A stretch of 64,000 nt of DNA from Gymnothorax reevesii (Eukaryota; Chordata; Actinopteri; Anguilliformes; Muraenidae), in the NCBI GenBank assembly GCA_029721435.1, contig CM056583.1, forward strand, positions 92,274,575-92,338,574, read 5' to 3'. The position numbers and the translations under genes were made by a program. Shown here one piece after another: positions 55,426 through 64,000 of this stretch (position 1 is the stretch's first letter; the number at the start of each line of letters is the position of its first letter). The notes under the pieces were generated by a model. The model searched no databases and was not told the DNA's origin. It saw only the letters and a list, made by a program, of their open reading frames with translations.

Positions 55426-56606
55426 ATTTCCGGCAGTGTGACGCTGAACTGCGTATTACTGCCCTCCGCCAGTCAACTTTACAACTAGCTTTTGTCGCAT
55501 TAGAAAGAAAAAAAAAAACCCCAGATCCGTAACCCTACCCATTATTTCAATTTCAGAATTAACACCAACTAATTCATTTGCATTTGATTCTCGCCAAATC
55601 CTCTCCCTAAAATTCTCTTGAATCTCCTCTCCCTTTACATCGGTAATACCAAGGACCTCCCTTGCTGCATGGACCACCATCCTGATCCTATCCGTCTTAG
55701 ACTCAATTTCCTTTGCACAATTTATAACCATTGCCACAAATGCCAAAAATCTCCTTTTATCCATACTTATAACTTCAGTGTCAGGCCTTGGTTCTTTTAC
55801 CACTTTCTTTGCAGTAGGCAGTTCGTCGCTCATATTTCCCCTTTCTATCTTCGCCTTCTTTGCAGCTTCGGCATGTGATAAATTACTTTGGGTCCGCACT
55901 CGTTCCACCTCATTTTCAAATTTCCTCCGATTACATTTTTATCTCCAATCTCATGATCCCCCCCCCCCGCAATGGAAACAAACGGCTTGCTCTTTCGTGA
56001 GATTACATTCATCCTCTAAACACCCCGACTTGCCACATCGTCTGCATCTACAAGTTTTCGCTCTGCATACTGCAGCAACATGCCCGTATGCTTGAGAAAA
56101 ATATCCCTTCTGGCAATTCATGATTAAATTCAAGCAACACTGCCATACTGTCCTGTTCTTTCCCATCTCTGTAACTTTACATGCGCCGAGCAGCGCAAAC
56201 TCCCTCCACCTCCAGAAATCTTTAACTTTCAAAGAATATGGTACGCCTCCAATCACACCCTTCTTAGTTGGCGTTGGATCCATTTTAAAACAACTAACAG
56301 AAGCAAGATCAAAAGTGCTCATTTTAAGAGCTTTTTCCCTTTGTTTCTTTGATGTGCATTCAATGACCACAATACCGCTCCGACATACCCCCACAGCCTT
56401 AACATCCCCGATTTCCTTTTTAACAAATTTCCCGACAAGATGACTGTCACTAAATATTTGATTATTATTCCATTTATCTCCAACCGCTTTCATCCCTACA
56501 ACAAATAACCCTTCATCGATTTCATTTTCACTTCCTTTCTTCCTTTTTTTCTTACTCCCTTCACCTCATCACTCTCCATTTAACTGAAAATTCCCCAGTC
56601 AATTGG
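55400..56606 (-). mobile_element. ORF1-only LINE derivative (copy B)
   Basis: Minus strand: ORF1 start codon near 56579, then broken frames with CRSGIVVIECTSKKQREKAL, knuckle cysteines (CRCRRCGKSGC) and MDKRRFLAFVAMVINCAKEI, then directly the 3' region AGTTGACTGGCGGAGGGCAG, GCCGGAAATAAAG and a GAA tail. Endonuclease and RT are absent. Contains the single-copy progenitor of the 23-bp satellite at 56489-56517. Confidence 0.82.
55456..56493 (-). pseudogene. LINE ORF1 remnant, copy B
   Basis: Frames 56493-55951 and 55908-55456 hold most of ORF1 with a frameshift at a C run near 55960-55970. Three zinc-knuckle-like cysteine clusters are seen in 56090-55970. Confidence 0.8.
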
Positions 56607-57700
56607 TCTTCTTCTTCTTCTTCTACTTCGTAATGTTAAAACTGGCAATTTGTTTGTTTATTACCGCCAACTGCTGTAAATTCAGGGTAACTTTTTTAAT
56701 TACAAAACAAATGTAATTTCCTTTGTATAATTTACATACTAATCGTTTGACTCCCATGTCCTTTCTCTAAAATTCCCTGGATCTCCTCCCCCTTCACGTC
56801 GGTTATTTCTAAAATCTCCTTGGCGACGTACACCACCATCCTCATCCTCTCCGTTTTAGATTCTATTTCAATTGCACAGTTCATAACCGTGGCAATAAAT
56901 GCCAAGAACCTTCTTTTATCTATACTCAACAACTGTTTGTCCTGTTTACTTTGCTCTTTCCCCTTCATTTCAGCTGTATCCATCTCTTTCCCCGCTGCTC
57001 TCTTTTCTATCCTCACTTTCTTTACAGCCTCAGAGTAAGACATCTTATTCAGTGTCTGTGTTCGCTCAACATCACTTTCTAATTGCCTCCGTTCACATTG
57101 CTTTGCTCCCGCTTCACCACACCGTCTGCACCTGCAGCTCTCTGTCTTGCAGACTGCAGCAGCGCAGCCATGGCCCTGACACCAGTAGCACCGAAGCGGA
57201 GACCTTTCATATATCCACACCCGGTAACTAACGTAATCAATAAAAATCCTCTCCGCTAATCCCTTTTCAAACTCAAGGAGTACCGACATACTATTGGTCT
57301 CCTTTCCATCACTATATCTTTTCAACCGCCAAGCGAGACAAATTCCCTCTACCTCCAGAAAAGTATCTTTTCCATTTGTTTTCTCGTTTTATATTCCACT
57401 ATCACAATTCCACTTGTAAATATCCTTACTGCATTTACACCTCCAAATTCATTTTTCACACATTTTCCGACCTTATGATTATCACTAAATGCTTCTGTAA
57501 TTTGCCAACACTCTCTGACTGCTTTCACTCCAACTACAAATGACTCTTCATCATCATCATTTTCGATTCCTTTTTTCCTTTTCCCTTTCTCTCCCACTTC
57601 CCACTCCATTCTTCCAAAATAAAAAAAACACCAATATGAAACAATCCATCTAAGTTCAAAATTCACCCGCCAAAATCCTCTCCCAGGCAACCAAACAGGC
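56607..57700 (-). mobile_element. ORF1-only LINE derivative (copy C)
   Basis: Minus strand, placed head-to-tail directly upstream of copy B. ORF1 runs 57615-56732 in two frames, with SVLLEFEKGLAERIFIDYVS, CYWCQGHGCAAAVC, CRCRRCGEAG and IDKRRFLAFIATVMNCAIEI, then a short 3' part with CAGTTGGCGGTAATAAAC and a GTAGAAGAAGAAGAAG tail at 56607-56626. No ORF2. Confidence 0.82.
56732..57615 (-). pseudogene. LINE ORF1, copy C
   Basis: Two frames, 57690-57349 (the likely start Met before EWEVGEKGKRKKG lies near 57608) and 57325-56732, separated by one frameshift near 57340. It is the best-preserved ORF1 of the three copies. CCHC cysteines and the basic C-terminal block are intact. Confidence 0.8.
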
Positions 57701-58151
57701 CTTCAGCTGTGACGTGATTTAAATGAAACTGTGGAGGCCTCGAAGTACAAACACCATCACCTGAGCAGCGGCAGAGGAAAGAGTAAACAGGGGTGATGGA
57801 TGAGGGATTCTTATTTTTTGTCTTTGCGCAGGATGTGCAGCATGTGGCTTTAGCGGCTGATCAAGAACGGAAGGCGAATGGCAGTTTTTTAAGCTCAGAC
57901 AGCAGATAGATCATTACCTTGCTGGTCATGAACGAATAGCTAATAATACAGAAATACTGTCATGTAAAGAATTTCTAAATTGTGAAATTTTTTTTGTCCT
58001 TGTCTAGGCAGATAATGAATATGAATTGTACGAGCAACAGTTGCTATTAACTTGTGTCTGTTTATCTGAGGTGACTGGTCTGCTAATCTGGGGTTGTTTC
58101 CCGAAAGCACAGATGCTAACTTGCGTGGGTCGAGCTAGAACCACTGACTAC
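57701..58151. other. Intergenic target sequence of the Gypsy element
   Basis: Nothing recognised; ends in CTAC, the target duplication. Confidence 0.5.
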
Positions 58152-58649
58152 TGTAATGTGAATATAGGCCACTGGATAGCAGTATTTACCTTTTTTTTTG
58201 TTAAGCTCAGACTGGAGCTAGGTTTGGGCATGTTTCGGGCATGTCTGAAACAAGTCCCAGAAAAAAGAAAAAAAAAGTCTAAAAGGTGAGAGGGGTCTGC
58301 AAAAGAGTATATAAAGGGGAGAATTGAGACAGTAAAATAGTAGGAGAAATTGCAAGAAGAAGGATACATGTGATCAGACCTGTCATTCTGTTCAAGACCT
58401 GTGGAGCTTATAGTGGATTTTTGCCTGTGTTAGAGCATTTTCCTCACCCAGGACATCACCAAGCCACCCCACTAAAAAGGGACGGTAAATATTTCAGCTT
58501 TTTGTTGTATTCAATCTTGGTCAGTAGGTTAGTTAGTTGTTTAGTTGTCTGTTCATTAAATGTGTTTGTTTTTAAAACTGTGTCTGTCATCCCTTGCTGT
58601 TATTGTTGCTGTTGGGTTGTAAATGTAATAACAAATTGGGGCCATAACA
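58152..58649 (+). repeat. 5' LTR
   Basis: 498 bp, TG..CA ends, TATA-like GAGTATATAAAG near 58304. It differs clearly from the 3' LTR, for example GGCATGTTTCGGGCATGTC versus GACATGTCCTGGACATGTC. Confidence 0.93.
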
Positions 58650-58675
58650 AATCGGGGGCTCAAGTCCGGGATAGA
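58650..58675 (+). promoter_or_regulatory. Putative primer-binding site
   Basis: Directly after the LTR comes ATCGGGGGCTCAAGTCCGGG. It resembles a tRNA-Pro-type site (GGGGGCTCGTCCGGGAT) with a small internal difference. Primer identity is an inference. Confidence 0.5.
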
Positions 58676-58769
58676 CCATTGTGTGAGTAATTTATTGAAA
58701 ATCTAACATTTCAAATTTTAAAATTGTTTTTTTTTAATTGAATACATATATATTGACAGATCAACAGCA

Positions 58770-60749
58770 ATGGATGATTTCTTGGCATCACCAACCGTTG
58801 AGGTTTTGAAGTCTTTTAAAAAGACAGAACTGCTAAAAATTTGCAGACATTTAGAGCTGACAGAGTTAAGACCAGCCATGCGAAAAGCAAGACTGGCTAG
58901 AGAGATTGTTGAATTTTACATTGATGAAAATGTGTTTGCACCAGGAGATCTGGAACTGTTTCCAGTAGAAAATCCAAATATAGAAATGGAACTTAAATTA
59001 AAAATGCTTGAGATTGAAAGGCAGGAAAAAGAAAAACAAAGAGAATTTGAGAGGGAAGAAAAAGAAAAACAAAGAGAATTTGAGAGAGAGAAAGAGGAAA
59101 GAGCAGAAAGAGAGAGACAGAGACAGAGAGATTTTGAATTAGAGAAATTCGATAGAGAAGAAAGACTCCAAATGGAGCAACTAAAAATTAAAATTGAAAC
59201 TGAAAATAAATTTTGTGCTAGCCAGGAGGTAAAACTGGTGCCTCCATTTTCGGAAAAGGGTGTTGACAACTATTTCCAGTGTTTTGAAAAGGTAACAAAG
59301 AGTTGCCAGTGGCCAAAGGAACACTGGCCTCTGATGTTGCAAACTGTCCTCAAGGGTAAAGCTCAACAAGCCTATTCAGCATTGTCTGCAGATGATTCCT
59401 CTGATTATGAGGTTGTCAAAAAGGTTATTTTGAGAGCTTATGAGTTGGTTCCAGAGGCTTACCGAAAGAAATTCAGGGGTCTGAAGAAATCTGAAAATCA
59501 GACTTATGTGGAATTTGCTACTGAGAAGAAGGTTTGCTTTGAGCGCTGGTGTACTTCTATGGAGGTCAAGGATGATTTCAACTCACTAAAAGAGATGGTG
59601 TTAGTTGAAGAATTCAAGAACTGTGTTAAGGATGATGTTAAGACCTACCTTAATGAGAAGCGAGCAGTGAATTTGCAATCAGCTGCCAAATTTGCAGATG
59701 AATATGTTCTCACACATAAGTCCAAATTTCAGTCTAGCTGTAACAATAGATGGTCCCAATTTCAGAAAAGGGGTTACGGTGATACCCAAGATTCCTCATC
59801 CAAAGACAAATCTGGTGATGGTGCTCAGAAGTCCAGTAACAGGTCTGATCAAAGTGTGAAAGCTGACAGTGACAAAAGTGGTCTAGTTTGCAGTTATTGC
59901 AAGAAATCTGGTCATGTTACAACTAACTGTTGGTTCCTTAAAGCTAAGAAAGAAAAAGAAAAGGACACCAAACCAAATGCTTTTGTGAAAGCAAGGTTAG
60001 AAACCCCTGTAGTAGATGACCGATCTGCTAAATTGCCTGCTTCTGGTGGGGCTAAAAAGCCTGATACTGCTGACATAGTGAGGGAGGAATTTCTTCCATT
60101 TGTGTCAGAGGGATTTGTGGCTCTGAATGAGCATACTACTCCTGTCCCCATATATATCCTAAGGGATACCGGAGCTTCTCAGTCACTTTTGTTGATGGAC
60201 TCCTTGGAGTTACGTGATGAGACCGCTTCAGGGGATTTCATACTTGTACAAGGTATTGAAGGGAGGACTGTATCTGTACCCCTGCGCTCTATATTCTTGA
60301 AGTCAGATTTAGTTACAGGACAGGTAAAGGTGGGACTTATATCAAGTCTACCTATAAAGGGTGTTTCTCTGTTGCTAGGCAATGACCTGGCTGGGGGCGA
60401 AGTAGTTCCCCCTGTACATCTTACTTCACAGCCGAGCACTGAAGATGGGGATGAGGACCCATCTCTGTATCCTTCTTGCGCAGTGACTCGTGCTATGGCC
60501 AAGAAGGCTAAAGAAGAAGATGATGTGGTGCCGTCCAGTACATTGAATAGTCAGGACTCAGGTGGTTCGCCTCATGACTCTGATTGGCCTACTATGATTG
60601 GCCTACTACTCATGGCTATGATTGGCCTACTATGGTTTCTCCATTTGAGAACTTATCAGACACTTTTATCAGTACATTGTTCAGCCAGCCAGATGGGTTT
60701 GGTGATTCTGATGTGTCTGGAGACTTGTCTCTGTCCAGAAAGCGGTTGA
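58770..60749 (+). CDS. Gag with zinc knuckle and protease (Gmr1-like)
   Basis: A 659-codon intact frame, the retroelement's structural polyprotein. An N-terminal helical part (residues 1-70) is followed by a highly charged coiled coil (about 75-140), a SCAN-like capsid domain (about 150-310), a CCHC zinc knuckle CSYCKKSGHVTTNC (about 375-390) and an aspartic protease with DTGAS (Asp466). Vertebrate SCAN domains are known to derive from the capsid of Gmr1-like Gypsy elements. The last roughly 50 residues are out of frame with the true polyprotein: three GATTGGCCTACTA-type repeats near 60580-60635 shift the reading, and the RT frame starts just there. Whether it is expressed is unknown. Confidence 0.88.
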   Translation: MDDFLASPTVEVLKSFKKTELLKICRHLELTELRPAMRKARLAREIVEFYIDENVFAPGDLELFPVENPNIEMELKLKMLEIERQEKEKQREFEREEKEKQREFEREKEERAERERQRQRDFELEKFDREERLQMEQLKIKIETENKFCASQEVKLVPPFSEKGVDNYFQCFEKVTKSCQWPKEHWPLMLQTVLKGKAQQAYSALSADDSSDYEVVKKVILRAYELVPEAYRKKFRGLKKSENQTYVEFATEKKVCFERWCTSMEVKDDFNSLKEMVLVEEFKNCVKDDVKTYLNEKRAVNLQSAAKFADEYVLTHKSKFQSSCNNRWSQFQKRGYGDTQDSSSKDKSGDGAQKSSNRSDQSVKADSDKSGLVCSYCKKSGHVTTNCWFLKAKKEKEKDTKPNAFVKARLETPVVDDRSAKLPASGGAKKPDTADIVREEFLPFVSEGFVALNEHTTPVPIYILRDTGASQSLLLMDSLELRDETASGDFILVQGIEGRTVSVPLRSIFLKSDLVTGQVKVGLISSLPIKGVSLLLGNDLAGGEVVPPVHLTSQPSTEDGDEDPSLYPSCAVTRAMAKKAKEEDDVVPSSTLNSQDSGGSPHDSDWPTMIGLLLMAMIGLLWFLHLRTYQTLLSVHCSASQMGLVILMCLETCLCPESG

Positions 60750-61378
60750 TTGAGGGGCAAACTAATGATCTTCCTGATGGAAGTACTAGATTCCGTACAA
60801 ATTATTGCAAAGTCAATGCTGTAACTAGAATTGATGTGTTTCCAATACCTAGGATTGATGATTGTATTGATAAAGTAGGGCAAGCAAAGTTTCTGACCAA
60901 GATTGATTTACTGAAGGGTTATTGGTGTGTGCCTTTAACTGAGAGGGCCAAGAGCATCTCTGCTTTTGCCACACCATTTGGCTTGTACCAGTATGAAGTC
61001 CTACCCTTTGGAATGAAAAATGCCCCAGCCACGTTCCAAAGGATGATACAGTCTACAATCGCCGGATTGCCACACACGGGTGCATACATCGATGACCTGA
61101 TCACATGGAGTGACTCCGGGGAAGAACATCGAAAAGATGTAGAGACGTTGTTCCAGCGCCTGACCCAGGCTAACCTGACTGTCAACCTGAACAAGAGTGA
61201 CTTTGGTTGTGCTACTGTCAACTATCTTGGCTACGTCATAGGCCAGGGTAAGGTGGCACCCATAAATGCTAAAGTCCAAGCCATCATGGACTTTCCAGTT
61301 CCTGACAACAAAAAAAGCTTTGCGCCGCTTCCTTGGAATGATCGGGTACTACTGCAAGTTCTGCAAGAACTTTGCTGA
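60584..61378 (+). pseudogene. Reverse transcriptase, truncated and frameshifted
   Basis: The frame begins in the protease-integrase spacer, jumps across the integrase deletion and continues with RT: DGSTRF..KVNAVTRIDVFPIPRI, KIDLLKGYWCVPLT, FGMKNAPATFQRMI, the catalytic YIDD at 61085-61096 and NYLGYVIGQGKV. The RT N-terminus is missing. An extra base in an A run near 61305-61313 breaks the frame; the correct reading continues in another frame. Confidence 0.88.
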
Positions 61379-61892
61379 GATTGCTCTCAGTCTAACTAAC
61401 CAACTGAAAAAAGGCGATAAGTTCACTTGGGATGATGCATGCCAGAGAGCCTTCGATCGCCTGAAGTCTCTGCTGTGTCACTTCCCCGTGCTCAAATCTC
61501 CTGACTTCAACAAACCGTTCTCCATCGCGGTTGATGCTAGCGACCAAGCTTGTGGATCTGTGCTCCTACAGAGAAGTGACTCTGATGACATTGAGCATCC
61601 TGTGGCATACTTCTCCAGGAAGTTCAATCGCCACCAAAGGAACTATTCCACAATAGAGGAGGAACTGTTGGCTCTGGTCCTTTCTTTACAACACTTTGAG
61701 GTTTATGTTTGTACAGGGCAAAAGCCAATGATTGTGTACACTGACCACAATCCGTTAATGTTTTTGAGAAAGATGAAAAACAAGAATCGGAGATTGTTGA
61801 ATTGGAGTTTGATTTTACAGGAGTTTGACTTGGAAATTAAGCATGTGAAGGGTACAGACAATGTAATTGCTGATTGCTTATCCCGTGTTTGA
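61302..61892 (+). pseudogene. RT connection and RNase H domain
   Basis: Continues RT after the frameshift (RRFLGMIGYYCKFCKNFAEI), then RNase H with IAVDASDQACGSVLLQ (Asp), STIEEELLAL (Glu), VYTDHNPLMFL (Asp) and the terminal DNVIADCLSR. A stop follows at 61890-61892, close to the 3' LTR. Confidence 0.88.
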
Positions 61893-62009
61893 ATATGTAT
61901 ATATATATCACGTTTATTTGAATATTGTATGGTATGTATATATAGACAAGTGTCCACTTAACCATTTTGTATTGAAAAGAAAAATTTTGCCTTTATGAGT
62001 CAAAATTTT

Positions 62010-62027
62010 TCCCTTTTGGAATGGAGG
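62010..62027 (+). promoter_or_regulatory. Putative polypurine tract
   Basis: TTTTGGAATGGAGG precedes the 3' LTR, as expected for plus-strand priming. Confidence 0.5.
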
Positions 62028-62514
62028 TGTAATGTGAATATAGGCCACTAGGTGGCAGATCTTACCTTTTTTTGTGAAGCTCAGACTGGAGCTAGGTTCA
62101 GACATGTCCTGGACATGTCTGGGGCAAGTCCCAGAAAATAAAAAAAAGAGGTCTAAATGTGGGTGGGGTCTGCAAAAGAGTATATAAGGAAAAGAATTGA
62201 GACAGTAAAGTAGTAGGAGAAATTGCAAGAAGAAGGATACATGTGACCAGACCTGTCATTTCTGTTCAAGACCTGTGAAGTTTCTTTTGTGGATTTTTGC
62301 CTGCGTTTGAGAATTTTCTCCACCCAGGACATCACCAAGGGACTGTAAATATTTCTATTTTCTTAATCAATCTTGGTCATTTAGTTGTAGATAGTAGTTT
62401 AGTCTTTGTTTTTTTTCATTAAATGTGTTTAAGTTTTTAAAACTGTGTCTGTCATCCCTTGCTGTTGCTGTTGCTGTTGGGTTGTAAATGTAATAACAAA
62501 TTGGGGCCATAACA
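62028..62514 (+). repeat. 3' LTR
   Basis: 487 bp. It shares several substitutions with the solo LTR at 48852 rather than with its own 5' partner, but also has a private deletion after CATCACCAAG. Confidence 0.93.
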
Positions 62515-63588
62515 CTACATATATTGGAAATTAGCCCCTGGGAGACGTGCCACTGTGGCGCGATTGTTAGGGAAGCTGTATTATGTTGGGCTATTACTGT
62601 CATATGAGGCAGAGGCACCGAATCAAAGACAGAATGCACTATGTGTCTTTCCTTATCTCATGCGATGCCTTGGTTTGATGCTTGGATGTTGCTGTTAAGA
62701 TGGATTTATGGTTCTGCGTTGACTCCACGCAAAGGGCACGCCGTTGCTTCAACGCTGTTGCGGACCTTTTGAAGTTCTGGGTTGTTTGCGTCTTGATGCA
62801 CAGCAAAGCAATTCACTACCAAACCACGAGGTGAAAACTGAAAAAAAAAAAATGGAAAAGCGAAGCGCCAGAAGTGATTTAGTCGAGTGGACCAATCAGT
62901 GCTCTTGTGGTCTGCGTTGCTTTGATGTGCATTTAGAAAATTGTTGAGGTACATGGCAGGCGACACTCAGGCTCTGCGCTGGGGGGTCACGTCATGCACC
63001 AACAAGGAGAACTGGACAAACAACAAAGGCTGGAACGCAAGCTGACATGGGCGTAGCGGTCAAGCTGATATCGCAGGTCACGTGATGCCATGGGGGCCAA
63101 AAAGACATTTTTCCATAAGGAACAATAGAAAGACACGCTGATTAATCGGGATAAATGTTTTAGACAGTCACAAATTATCGATACCAAAACTGTTTATTAT
63201 TCTCTTTTAAATCATTGATGCCTCGTTCCTTGGCAACAACAAAAATTTTTATTTATATTCAGGCTACGTGAACACCAACGGATCCTCATATGAAAGTGCG
63301 TTCTCCTCTCCTCTGAATTTAGCACTACAGAGGATGTGAGCGGGTGGAGCAATGGGCATTCCTTGCCGTCCGTCTGCAATCAACTTTATTGACGAGGCCA
63401 AGTCAGGAAAGTGAGCTGGCGTTATGGTGCAAATATTTTCATCATTTTATTTAATTGATGAATGGCTGTAATATGTAGCAACTTGACTGCCACACTTCAT
63501 TATGTAGTGCGGCACATTATACAGTCAGCTAAGGCCGCTGTTGTGACATCCTAGAACCATGAAAACGCAGCCAACACTCACCTTACTT
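62515..63588. other. Intergenic, nothing recognised
   Basis: No gene or classified repeat supported. Confidence 0.5.
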
Positions 63589-64000
63589 TTTCATAAACTC
63601 AACAAAAATATAAACGCAACACTTTTGTTTTTGCTCCCATTTGTCATGAGATGGACTCAAAGATCTAAAATTCATTCCAGATACACAATATTACCATTTC
63701 TCTCAAACATTGTTCACAAATGTGTGATAGTGAGCGCTTTTGCTTTGCTGAGACAATCCATCCCACCTCACAGGTGTGCCACATCAAGATGCTCATCAGA
63801 CACCATGATTAGTGCACAGGTGTACCTTAGACTGTCCACAATAAAACCCTGAAATGTGCAGTTTTTGCTGTATTGGGGGTCTGGGGACTCAGAACCAGTC
63901 AGTGTCTGGTGTGACCACCATTTGCCTCATGCAGTGCAACACATCTTCTTCGCATAGAGTTTATTAGATTGTCAATTGTGGCCTGTGGAATGTTGGTCCA
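63589..64000 (-). mobile_element. Tc1/mariner element, 3' part (runs off the window)
   Basis: Contains the end sequence ACTCAACAAAAATATAAACG followed by CAACACTTTTG, a widespread vertebrate Tc1/mariner terminus, then about 300 bases of non-coding sequence leading to the transposase end. Confidence 0.85.
63899..64000 (-). pseudogene. Tc1/mariner transposase C-terminus, partial
   Basis: Minus strand reads IDNLINSMRRRCVALHEANG then GHTRH and a stop at 63899-63901, matching the SMRRRC..ANGGHTRY end of this transposase family. The rest lies beyond the window, so integrity cannot be judged. Confidence 0.85.

Larger units (their letters stand above)
58152..62514 (+). mobile_element. Gmr1-like Ty3/Gypsy retrotransposon with two LTRs, integrase deleted (copy 2)
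   Basis: Two LTRs starting TGTAATGTGAATATAGG and ending CATAACA are flanked by CTAC at 58148-58151 and 62515-62518. The internal part codes gag with protease, then RT and RNase H. Integrase and the first RT motifs are deleted: near 60750-60780 the frame jumps from LSLSRKRLIEGQTND, a segment that precedes integrase in relatives, to LPDGSTRF within RT. RNase H ends only about 135 bp before the 3' LTR, so no integrase follows it, which agrees with the order seen at 1-1840. Non-autonomous because of the deletion and frameshifts near 60590 and 61310. Confidence 0.92.

Noticed and set aside
58916..59269. Minus-strand frame over gag
   Set aside because: Shadow of the coiled-coil part of gag (biased Glu/Lys codons read as Ser/Phe/Leu).
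1..64000. tRNA, rRNA, snoRNA or other RNA genes
   Set aside because: No stretch was seen with convincing cloverleaf boxes or known RNA motifs; a covariance-model search would be needed, and I cannot run one.

Overview
This 64-kb window is vertebrate nuclear DNA, almost certainly from a ray-finned fish. It holds two split, conserved vertebrate genes on the minus strand: noc4l (15 coding exons, 31733 down to 5202) and pus1 (5 coding exons, 54787 down to 42606). The repeats are typical of fish genomes: a Gmr1-type Gypsy retrotransposon, I/Nimb-type and L2-type LINEs, Tc1-like, hAT-like and piggyBac-like DNA elements. I do not assign a species.

Layout. 1-1840: truncated, inverted Gmr1-like retrotransposon. 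3456-4685: small DNA-transposon remnants. 5202-31733: noc4l, whose introns carry at least six large minisatellites (units of 78, 32, 37, 32, 30 and 34 bp), together more than half of the gene span. 31741-41435: a pile of I/Nimb-type LINE pieces. They carry an in-frame 66-bp array, an LTR-like insert, a hAT-like fragment and a 5.2-kb array of 23-bp units. 42606-54787: pus1, whose second intron holds an L2-type LINE, a second LINE split by a solo LTR (itself split by a MITE), a 500-bp palindrome and a TTAA-flanked element. 55350-57700: two head-to-tail LINE derivatives that keep ORF1 but lack ORF2. 58152-62514: a Gmr1-like Gypsy element with two LTRs and matching target-site duplication but no integrase. 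63589-64000: a Tc1/mariner end.

Both host genes reconstruct without frameshift. Every noc4l exon has GT/AG borders in matching phase, giving 530 codons; pus1 gives 413. Both proteins act on RNA: NOC4L in nucleolar 40S-subunit assembly, PUS1 as a tRNA pseudouridine synthase. They lie near each other in other vertebrates, so this is conserved synteny rather than an operon.

The points most worth following are: (a) the integrase lies upstream of reverse transcriptase in the Gypsy family; (b) there are three ORF1-only LINE derivatives; (c) the 23-bp satellite appears to have been born inside one of them from a 6-bp seed repeat spaced exactly 23 bp apart; (d) a LINE tail abuts the noc4l start codon; (e) noc4l intron arrays have higher-order structure and dense G-quadruplex motifs; (f) a noc4l splice acceptor is tandemly duplicated. 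I found no RNA gene, CRISPR array or bacterial-type operon. The long open frames over the arrays are artefacts of repetition.
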